The position numbers and the translations under genes are program-made. Below, in pieces: positions 9,174-16,084 of a stretch of DNA of 64,000 nucleotides. Every line of letters starts with the position of its first letter. The stretch's first letter is position 1. Location of the stretch: contig JAHBXN010000003.1 in the NCBI GenBank assembly GCA_019636475.1, positions 62,001 through 126,000 on the forward strand. Reading direction: 5' to 3'. The notes below the pieces were generated by a model. That model searched no databases, had not been told where the DNA came from, and saw only the letters and a list, made by a program, of their open reading frames with translations. Origin of the DNA: Phycisphaerae bacterium. Its GTDB lineage: Bacteria > Planctomycetota > Phycisphaerae > UBA1845 > UTPLA1.

Positions 9174-10538
9174 TTATTGATTCAGGAGGACATCGGAAAT
9201 TGTGAACAAGTGTTTACCACTCTTTCGTGGGGGAATGTGATCGACCAGATGCAGGGTTGTCTCGAACTGATTCGGATAGTCCTGGTCGATTTGTTTCCGT
9301 ATGCGTTCCAACTGCTCTCGTTGTTCAGAAGTTGTAGGTCCGTCGAGAGCGACGTAGATATCGATGTGGCGTACGTCGGTCTGATGAAACTGAAAAGACC
9401 GCACGCTTGGATCGCCGTGGAAGAATCGCGAGAAGTATCCGCCGTTGATCAGTCGCCCGTCGGTGGTGACGAAGTTGTTGGCGATTCGCCCCCGGCATCC
9501 GCTCATGAGCGGCAGCGCCCGACCGCATATGCATTCTCCGTCGATCGGCGCGGCCTCGTCTCCGCTTCGGTAGCGGAAGAGCGGCATAGCCTCGTTGTCG
9601 AGCGGCGTCACGATGACGGCATTCATATCCTCTTCGGCATCATCAATCGGCAAGAACTCGACCACGTTCAGATCAGCAAAAATATGATGACAGCCGGCCG
9701 TGCACTGCATGGAGATGGAGTTCACTTCGCGGCTGCCGTACCGATCAAAAACCGGCGCTCCGTACGTCTCTTCGAGGATCGCACGATCGGCGTCGAAAAG
9801 ACGCTCGGCCGTGGTGCTCACAGCCCGGACGCTGTTCCAGTCCAGTTTGAGCTCGCGAGCGATCCGGGCGATTGCGACCATTGGCGTTGTATAGCCGAAA
9901 ACATGTACCGGACGGCGAGCGGCCGCCTCGCGTAGCAGGCCGCGAACGAACGAAGGGTCGATCTGGAGGCCGTCGATCAGGAAGCCTCGCTCCATTGCAG
10001 TTCGAACCGTACGCAGCAGCCGTCTTTGGCCGCGAATGTAAGCGCCGTTCGCCTGAATGCAGAGGTAGGGCTCGCCGGGCTGCAATCCCATCCATGCTCG
10101 CGATCGATATTCGTTCGCCGCGTGAATCGTGCGATAGTACCGACTCTGATAGAGATTGACTTGTTTCCCCGTGGAACCGCCCGACGACTCAAGGACCACG
10201 TGAGAGTCGGGCAGATGCGACGATCGCATCGCACGCCAGTTCGCTCGAACCTCGTCCTTGGTAAGAATCGGTAATTTTGCAAGCTCCGCGTGCGGATTGG
10301 AACCGTCTGGATTCACTCCATGACGGACGAACTTCGTTTGCCAGTAGCCGTTGTGATCGCGGCATATCCGGAATAGGCGAGCCAATTGTTTCGCCTGGTG
10401 TGTCCTGATCTCCTCGCGCGACCATGCATCGCGCGCCAACAGCGCATCGATCAGTTCGAATCGTCGATCGCGCATCATGCGATAGGCGAGCGGCATCAGA
10501 ACCTTTGCGTGGAGGCGCGTTCGCAGATCAGCCATCAT
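9174..10538 (-). CDS. CapK/PaaK-like adenylate-forming enzyme (second copy)
   Basis: A 454-aa PaaK/CapK-family protein. The phosphate loop is VLESSGGSTGKQVNLYQ. Later motifs are FRYRSGDEA and a Cys pair (CICGR) followed by LMSGCRGRIANNF. I chose the ATG at 10538: it gives the classic ATGA overlap with the upstream GT4 stop (10535-10537) and has GGAGG about 7 nt upstream. An open frame continues to 10589 but would overlap the GT4 gene by 55 bp. The protein differs strongly from the other family member in this operon, so it is not a recent duplicate. It probably activates a carboxylate for glycan modification; this is inference from family and context. Confidence 0.85.
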   Translation of the reverse strand: MMADLRTRLHAKVLMPLAYRMMRDRRFELIDALLARDAWSREEIRTHQAKQLARLFRICRDHNGYWQTKFVRHGVNPDGSNPHAELAKLPILTKDEVRANWRAMRSSHLPDSHVVLESSGGSTGKQVNLYQSRYYRTIHAANEYRSRAWMGLQPGEPYLCIQANGAYIRGQRRLLRTVRTAMERGFLIDGLQIDPSFVRGLLREAAARRPVHVFGYTTPMVAIARIARELKLDWNSVRAVSTTAERLFDADRAILEETYGAPVFDRYGSREVNSISMQCTAGCHHIFADLNVVEFLPIDDAEEDMNAVIVTPLDNEAMPLFRYRSGDEAAPIDGECICGRALPLMSGCRGRIANNFVTTDGRLINGGYFSRFFHGDPSVRSFQFHQTDVRHIDIYVALDGPTTSEQREQLERIRKQIDQDYPNQFETTLHLVDHIPPRKSGKHLFTISDVLLNQ

Positions 10539-11755
10539 GCGTCGCCTCCGGTCGTGCCTGCAAGCCGGGGTGTGTTTCGTGACGGACATTTGTCTGGGAG
10601 CACGCTCAGGTAAACGGCCGCGGTCCGGCGAGCCAGTGTCGACACGGAGTACTCCCTCTCCGCACGTTGGCGGGCAGATGCGCCAAGTCGGGCGCGCAAA
10701 TCGGCGTCATCAACGAGTCGTTTCAGCCGATCGGCGAGTGTGATCGAGTCCCGTGGCGGAACGATGAAGCCATTTACGCCGTCCTGGACGATTCGGCGAT
10801 TGTCACATACGTCGCTCGCGACGACCGGTAGTCCCGATGCCATCGCCTCAAGTACGGCGTTGGGAGTGCCTTCAAAGAGCGTGCTGAGGGCTTTGACGTC
10901 CATCGCATGATAGAGATCGGCCACGTCCGATCGCGCGCCGAGAAACGACACCTGATCCGTGAGGCCGAGGCGATCGACTTGGGCGCGACATTGTCCGTGA
11001 ATGAATTCAGGGCCGGCTCCATCCGCACCGCCAACCAGAATCAGTCGGACGGGTCGCGGTCCGCGCGCCAGGCCGGCGAACGCGTTGATCAGAGTCGCAT
11101 GATCCTTGTTGCCGCGAAAGTGGGCGAACATGCCGATGGCTACTGTTTCCGGCCCGACTCCCAGCGCCGCACGAATATCTTCCCGTCTGCCGGGAAAGAA
11201 TCGGTTCACGTCAATGCCATTGGGCACGACGCAAAGCTTGTTGGCACCGACACCCTGTTCATCACGCTCGAATGCCATTCCGGCCCATGAGTTCGCGATC
11301 ATCACGTCAAAACATGGTTCGGTGACACGCGAAACCCATCGCTTGAAGCGGCCGCGTCCATGATGCGGGCAGCGGTTTGAACAGACTACGGCCGGTACCC
11401 GAGCGAGGCGACCAGACAATCGGCCCACGATTTCTGCATCAAACATGAATGAGTGCACCACGTCGGCCTTAAGCTTCCGCAGGAGCCGCGCGATCTTGAA
11501 CACAAGTGGCAAGTCGAACCTTCGCTGCTTGGGAACGACGACGAGGCGTGACGCCGCGTCACGCAGATCAGACGCGAGCGGGTTCTCGGTCGAGAGCGAG
11601 ACGACATGCACGTGGTATTGCGACGAGTCCAGCGCGTTGGCCAGTTCGACAACCTGCCGCTCTGCGCCGCCGCGTTCGAGGCTGCTGGTCAACAGTACGA
11701 CACGGACCGTACTGTTGGCGATGTCGTCTTGTAACCTGTCGTTTCTTCGCTGCAT
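10535..11755 (-). CDS. GT4 family glycosyltransferase
   Basis: A 406-aa GT-B glycosyltransferase. The N-terminal LLTSSLERGGAERQVVELAN is typical of GT4 acceptor domains. The C-terminal part carries PNGIDVNRFFPG, an ILVGGADGAGPE strand and the E-x7-E donor site (E295 and E303 in FEGTPNAVLEAMASGLP). It probably transfers one sugar from a nucleotide donor to a lipid-linked glycan on the cytoplasmic face of the membrane. It is coupled to the downstream CapK-like gene by a 4-bp overlap. An 80-bp gap separates it from the upstream wecG-like gene. The sugar specificity cannot be read from sequence. Confidence 0.92.
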   Translation of the reverse strand: MQRRNDRLQDDIANSTVRVVLLTSSLERGGAERQVVELANALDSSQYHVHVVSLSTENPLASDLRDAASRLVVVPKQRRFDLPLVFKIARLLRKLKADVVHSFMFDAEIVGRLSGRLARVPAVVCSNRCPHHGRGRFKRWVSRVTEPCFDVMIANSWAGMAFERDEQGVGANKLCVVPNGIDVNRFFPGRREDIRAALGVGPETVAIGMFAHFRGNKDHATLINAFAGLARGPRPVRLILVGGADGAGPEFIHGQCRAQVDRLGLTDQVSFLGARSDVADLYHAMDVKALSTLFEGTPNAVLEAMASGLPVVASDVCDNRRIVQDGVNGFIVPPRDSITLADRLKRLVDDADLRARLGASARQRAEREYSVSTLARRTAAVYLSVLPDKCPSRNTPRLAGTTGGDA

Positions 11756-11835
11756 CTTGACGCTCTATTTTTCTCGCGGTCGTCCGTCACGCCGTGGATC
11801 GCTCGGGTTCTCAACTCCGATGAAGACCGGGCGAC

Positions 11836-12663
11836 CTAATGATGACGAACGCGCAGAGGCCGGATGGCTGCCTTTGCAGGTGCATCAATGCCGAAGAGGA
11901 CGCGCCGACTTCGTTGCAACGCTTCTTGCATAACTTTTGCGGCGAAGACGGTATTCGTATCGAGATACCGGCTCAGCAACCTTCGTGGTTCCTGTGCCGC
12001 GCGGAAGGCCCATTCGAGTCCCATGCGCTGGATGACCTTCGGGGCGCGCCGCACTTTGCCTGCTAACACGTCAAACGCGCCGCCGACGCCGTGGTAAACC
12101 GGCACGTCCATCCTGTGTGCCCACTTTGCGATGAATCTTTCCTTTCGCGGCGACGACATGGCGACGAAAAGGATGTCCGGTTTTACATCTCGGATATTCT
12201 CCGCCACTTGCGCTTCGTCAGTGGCCGGGTAATAGCCATGCCGTGAACCGACGATTCGCGCGCCGGGGTAGTCTTGGGCAACGCGCTCACGAGCGACCGC
12301 CAGCACGTTTTCCTCCGCCCCTAGCAGGTAAACCGCATGGCCGTTGCGATCGCAGCGTTCAAGCATACAGCGCATCAGGTCGATTCCCGCGACGCGTTCC
12401 GGCAATGGCGAGCGAAAAAGCCGGCAGGCCCACACGATCGACATGCCGTCGGCAAGAATCAGGTCGGCTCCGAGAACGGCGCGGCGCAGGGCCGGGTCGC
12501 GATCCATGTTCACCATCTTGGCCGCGTTCACGACACTGATAAGCAGGCGCGTTCGCCGCTTGATCGCATCATCGACCGCATTGAGTACTTGCTGCGTCGT
12601 CACTGCGTCGATTCGCACATCAAACAAATGACGCGTCAGCCAGGTTGTCGTTGTGTGATTCAT
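11836..12663 (-). CDS. WecG/TagA/CpsF family glycosyltransferase
   Basis: A 275-aa protein of the WecG/TagA/CpsF family, which transfers N-acetylmannosamine or its uronic acid onto lipid-linked GlcNAc early in enterobacterial common antigen, teichoic acid and exopolysaccharide synthesis. Family motifs are visible: SVVNAAKMVNMDRDP, ADLILADGMSIVWACRL, YLLGAEENVL, and DILFVAMSSPRKERFIAKW followed by GVGGAFDVLAGKVRRAPK. I set the start at the ATG at 12663, which has GGGAGA 7 nt upstream; the frame is open to 12834 but that extension has no family similarity. Its first 44 bp overlap the end of the preceding gene. The C-terminal RLLSRYLDTNTVF segment may bind the membrane. Confidence 0.93.
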   Translation of the reverse strand: MNHTTTTWLTRHLFDVRIDAVTTQQVLNAVDDAIKRRTRLLISVVNAAKMVNMDRDPALRRAVLGADLILADGMSIVWACRLFRSPLPERVAGIDLMRCMLERCDRNGHAVYLLGAEENVLAVARERVAQDYPGARIVGSRHGYYPATDEAQVAENIRDVKPDILFVAMSSPRKERFIAKWAHRMDVPVYHGVGGAFDVLAGKVRRAPKVIQRMGLEWAFRAAQEPRRLLSRYLDTNTVFAAKVMQEALQRSRRVLFGIDAPAKAAIRPLRVRHH

Positions 12664-13780
12664 GGAATTCTCCCAGACATCGCGATGAGAATTCCTCCAC
12701 TCGTTCCGTCGGCCACGCGTGCAAAATCCAGCCCATGTGATAGGGCCGGCTTTCATGGTCAATTCGAACGGGTCGGAAGAATCGATCCAAGCCGGGCGCC
12801 CTCCACCCGCAATGAACCGCGCTGAATGCTGCATTAAGGCCGCGTGAGAGCTTGTTCGGCTCGCGTCGAGCCACTTTTCGCCAGATCACGTCGCTCTGCC
12901 GGTCGATCAGGGCGCCGTCGATCTCCGGCGCGTGGGCCAGCCATTCAAGCCCTCGACGAATTGCGTCTTGGTACCCAATTCCAAAGGCTTTCTCGGCAGC
13001 GAACAGCGCCATCGGAGCCATTGCATCCTGATGCACGGCATAAACGGGATACTCCTCGATGACGCCGCCGGTACGTGCGTCGAAGTGCCACCACCATTGC
13101 CCGTTCTCGCCCTGCGTATTGCACATCTGGTCGGCGCATCGCCGGGCCGCCGCAAGCGAAGTCATGTCGCCGGCGCGCAGGCCGTATTCGCACAGCGCGA
13201 TCGTCGGATAGACCAGATCGGCGAAGCAGGCGACATGCGAACGCAGGCGCGATTTTCCGGATTTCGGAGACTGATGCGAAAACACACCGCTTCGGGGATT
13301 GAAGCAATCGAGCAGGCCCCGCGCCAGGAACTGAGCCAGAGTCGGATCCGACATACCGTCTGGCCCGATCGACAGCGCCGTTAACGCCCAGGCTCGCTCA
13401 ACGGTGGGATGTCGATCGGAGATTGGCTCAAGCTGGCGTAGATACCGTAGAGCCGTCGTGAGATGCCCGTGTTTCAGCTTCGCGGCGGCCCATGCCACCG
13501 CCGCGACATCACCGAAATTGTCAGTAGACCGTGACAATTCGATCATGCGCGAGCACGCGTCGTCGATGGATTCGCCGCGGAGGATATCTCGTGAGATCGC
13601 GGAATCCTCGCCGCATAGTCCCGTCAGCGCCATGGCCGTATAACGGAGGCTTATGCCTTCGAGACGGTCGCGGCCGTCGACCCGGCGCAGGCGGAATGCG
13701 AAGACACCGTCCTCCGCACGATACATGCGATGAAGACTGCGTAACGCAACGTCGCGCAGGTCGAGCAGGGCGGTTTTCAT
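12620..13780 (-). CDS. unrecognised alpha-helical protein of the polysaccharide operon
   Basis: A 386-aa protein I do not recognise. It has no signal peptide and no clear membrane segment. The sequence is built of repeated amphipathic helices rich in Ala and Leu (for example VAAVAWAAAKLKHGHLTTALRYL and LVYPTIALCEYGL), with aromatic and acidic loops such as NGQWWWHFD and YPVYAVHQDAM. This resembles the alpha/alpha-toroid proteins (six-hairpin glycosidases, terpene-cyclase-like folds), so a cytoplasmic carbohydrate or lipid enzyme is possible, but that is speculation. The start ATG has GAGGT directly upstream (short spacing). Its last 44 bp overlap the wecG-like gene, so the two are translationally linked. 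Confidence 0.78.
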   Translation of the reverse strand: MKTALLDLRDVALRSLHRMYRAEDGVFAFRLRRVDGRDRLEGISLRYTAMALTGLCGEDSAISRDILRGESIDDACSRMIELSRSTDNFGDVAAVAWAAAKLKHGHLTTALRYLRQLEPISDRHPTVERAWALTALSIGPDGMSDPTLAQFLARGLLDCFNPRSGVFSHQSPKSGKSRLRSHVACFADLVYPTIALCEYGLRAGDMTSLAAARRCADQMCNTQGENGQWWWHFDARTGGVIEEYPVYAVHQDAMAPMALFAAEKAFGIGYQDAIRRGLEWLAHAPEIDGALIDRQSDVIWRKVARREPNKLSRGLNAAFSAVHCGWRAPGLDRFFRPVRIDHESRPYHMGWILHAWPTERVEEFSSRCLGEFHESHNDNLADASFV

Positions 13781-13808
13781 ACCTCATCTTATGCCGATGC
13801 ATCGGAAT

Positions 13809-14015
13809 TCAAGGTCCGAAAGTAATAAGGTACTTCAACAACGTCCGCAGTGCGTGGTTTCTGGCACTCCGATCGCTGTCGAACGACCAATACACAACAT
13901 GAAGCGTTTCAGGATGCGGTCCGAATCCACCACAGGCCATTCCGCCCGGTGCGGCTGAAACGAAGCGGATAGGGCCTCGATATGACCGAGAATATATCCT
14001 TCGGCGCGCTATCAT
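13809..14015 (-). CDS. possible small coupled ORF, 68 aa
   Basis: A 68-codon frame whose ATG overlaps the stop of porB by 4 bp (ATGA) and which ends 28 bp before the next gene. It fills a gap that would otherwise be the largest within this operon. The product is basic at its N-terminus, with a more protein-like C-terminal half (HVVYWSFDSD, LRTLLKYLITF). I recognise no family and see no well-spaced ribosome binding site. It could be a real small protein, a degraded gene remnant or chance; the coupling geometry is the only positive evidence. Confidence 0.3.
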   Translation of the reverse strand: MIARRRIYSRSYRGPIRFVSAAPGGMACGGFGPHPETLHVVYWSFDSDRSARNHALRTLLKYLITFGP

Positions 14016-14899
14016 TTCGCAGGGAACACCCTCGCGAGCATATCCAATTGCTGCCAGTCATCCGCGATTGACGCTTTGAGGCGGTCCATATCGATTTCGG
14101 TCGAGGCGTATCGGCGTTGTCGCGACGTGTACGCATCGAGTGGGGTGCCGTCGGGCCGCACATTGATCCGATAGCGACGTCCGTCGAAAATCTCAATGAG
14201 CGGGAACAGCCCGCATCGCACTGCCAGATCGATCAGGTCAACACTCTCTTCCGGTTCCGATTTCCAACCTGTTGGGCAGGGCGACAACATCAGTAGAAAT
14301 CGAAAGCCTCGTATTGAAAGTGCGGTGCGAACCTTTCGAAGAAAGTCATCGCGATGCGCGACACTCAAGGTGGCTGCGTAGGGAATGCGATGCGCTGCCA
14401 TGATCGCCAAGATATCCTTCTTGCGCTCCGCCTTGCCGCGCGGTGTCGTTGAGGTGCGTACGCCTTCCGGAGTCGCGGAACTTCGCTGCCCGCCCGTGTT
14501 TCCGTAAATCTCGTTGTCGTAGCAGATGTAGATGATATTTTCGTTTCGTTCAGCGGCGGCTGACAGAGTTGCGATGCCGATGTCATACGTCCCGCCATCG
14601 CCTGCCCAGCATACGACCGGATGTGGGTCCCGATTCAGCTCGTAGACGATTGAAAGTCCGGTGGCGACTGCCGGCGCGCTGGCGAATGTCGTCGCAGCGA
14701 CAGGCACTGCATAGCCCGATGTCGGAAACGCCCCAGCCGTCACAATGCCACAACAGGCCGGTATAGCGAGGGTCGGTCGTGTCGCGCCGAGTCCCTGCTC
14801 AAGTAACTGCAAGCCCACGGACATTCCGCAGCCGGCGCAGTTTGTATTGCCGGCTCTGAGAATGTGATCGCACGCGGTGACTGTGGTCATGTGAGTCAT
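14012..14899 (-). CDS. porB: 2-oxoacid:ferredoxin oxidoreductase beta subunit (TPP-binding)
   Basis: A 295-aa beta subunit of the pyruvate/2-oxoacid:ferredoxin oxidoreductase family. The cysteines expected to ligate a [4Fe-4S] cluster are present (C21 and C24 in NCAGCG, C49/C50, C208 in SPCPTGW). The thiamine diphosphate/Mg motif is GDGGTYDIG (from residue 100) followed by YDNEIYGNTGGQ. With the alpha subunit it should decarboxylate a 2-oxoacid and form an acyl-CoA. The start has AGGAGG 7 nt upstream, and the ATG overlaps the porA stop by 4 bp. Pyruvate is the usual substrate of this subgroup, but other oxoacids cannot be excluded. Its place at the head of a polysaccharide operon is unusual. 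Confidence 0.92.
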   Translation of the reverse strand: MTHMTTVTACDHILRAGNTNCAGCGMSVGLQLLEQGLGATRPTLAIPACCGIVTAGAFPTSGYAVPVAATTFASAPAVATGLSIVYELNRDPHPVVCWAGDGGTYDIGIATLSAAAERNENIIYICYDNEIYGNTGGQRSSATPEGVRTSTTPRGKAERKKDILAIMAAHRIPYAATLSVAHRDDFLRKVRTALSIRGFRFLLMLSPCPTGWKSEPEESVDLIDLAVRCGLFPLIEIFDGRRYRINVRPDGTPLDAYTSRQRRYASTEIDMDRLKASIADDWQQLDMLARVFPAK

Positions 14900-16068
14900 G
14901 CCATCACCTCCTCCCAGATCGGGTCGACCGCCACGGTTCGCGAGGCGAGATCGTCAATCACCCGATTGATGACAGCAGGTGTCACATCTCCGCCACCCAG
15001 TCCGACGATGTAATTCTGTATGAGCGCTCCGGTGAACGTCTGCAACGATGCCGCAATTTCCTGTCCGAAGATTCCGCCCGAACCGGGAGAGTGATTTCGA
15101 TCGAGAACCGCGATTCTGCGCCTGCCCCGCAGTAACCGTCGAAATGCCTCGCGAGGAAACGGGCGAAACAGCTTCGTACTGATCAGCCCGATGCGCTCCC
15201 CGTGTTCGCGTCGGGCGTGAATGACGTTGCGTGCCGTTCTCGCCATGGTGCCGGACGCGATAATCACGGTCTCGGCATCCTCGACAAACTCAGGGGAAAT
15301 CACGCCTTTCGGACGCCGCTCGAAAACGTGTTCGAATTCGTCGAGTGTGTCGGGCAATACATCGAGTACCCGGACCATCGCTTCCTGAATTTCGTGCCGC
15401 ATGTGCTCCGTTTCGCGCGGCCAGGCCAGTCCGCCGATGGTCGCGGGATGCTCGTGCCGCAACCGGTGAGGCACCCGGCAAATCGGGAGATAGCGATCGA
15501 CCTGATTCTGCTCCGGCAGATTGGCCACCATCTGCGTGTGCGAAAGTATGAATCCGTCCATGCACACCATCGCCGGCAGAAGCACTCGCGGGTCCTCGGC
15601 CAACCGAAAAGCGACGAGGATCGTATCGACGAGGTCCTGATGAGACTCAACATACAGCTGAATCCAGGGTGCGTCCCGCAGTGCGAGGCTGTCACCCTGG
15701 TCCGTCCAGATGTTCCACGGCGGACCCAGCGTTCGATTGACTGCGACCATGACAATCGGCAGCCGGAAGTAACCTGCCGCGAAGACGTTTTCCGTCATAT
15801 ACGCCAGCCCGTTCGCGGAGCTTGCGGTGAACGCGCGGGCGCCGGCAAGCGAGGCGCCAATGCAAACCGCCATGGCGCTGTGTTCGGACTCCACCGGAAC
15901 GATTTGACCCTTCTCGAACTCGAATGCCCGGAGAAATTCGATGATCTCGGTCTGGGGCGTGATCGGATAGGCCCCACCGCAGCAGCCACGGGCTTTACGA
16001 TTGGCCTGGCCAGCCATCGCCAGCGCGTAACCGGCAGCCGCGTTTCCGGTAAGCAGCTCTCTCGCCAT
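14896..16068 (-). CDS. porA: 2-oxoacid:ferredoxin oxidoreductase alpha subunit
   Basis: A 390-aa alpha subunit of the 2-oxoacid:ferredoxin oxidoreductase family. It carries the pyrimidine-binding-domain signature YPITPQTEIIEF (about residue 34), VESEHSAMAVCIGASLAGAR and a TASSANGLAYM motif, and a C-terminal transketolase-like domain II (SGTMARTARNVI, GLISTKLFRPFP, AVLDRNHSPGSGG). The SPGSGG element is the type usual for PorA. AGGAGAG lies 7 nt upstream of the ATG. It follows the PorG-containing fusion by 16 bp and overlaps porB by 4 bp, so the three genes encode one enzyme complex. Confidence 0.93.
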   Translation of the reverse strand: MARELLTGNAAAGYALAMAGQANRKARGCCGGAYPITPQTEIIEFLRAFEFEKGQIVPVESEHSAMAVCIGASLAGARAFTASSANGLAYMTENVFAAGYFRLPIVMVAVNRTLGPPWNIWTDQGDSLALRDAPWIQLYVESHQDLVDTILVAFRLAEDPRVLLPAMVCMDGFILSHTQMVANLPEQNQVDRYLPICRVPHRLRHEHPATIGGLAWPRETEHMRHEIQEAMVRVLDVLPDTLDEFEHVFERRPKGVISPEFVEDAETVIIASGTMARTARNVIHARREHGERIGLISTKLFRPFPREAFRRLLRGRRRIAVLDRNHSPGSGGIFGQEIAASLQTFTGALIQNYIVGLGGGDVTPAVINRVIDDLASRTVAVDPIWEEVMA

Positions 16069-16084
16069 GTAGACTCTCCTGAAC

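Noticed and set aside
8217..9935. 572-codon plus-strand frame across two genes
   Set aside because: It spans the end of one clear minus-strand gene and the start of another, and its translation is His/Arg/Asp-rich without domains.
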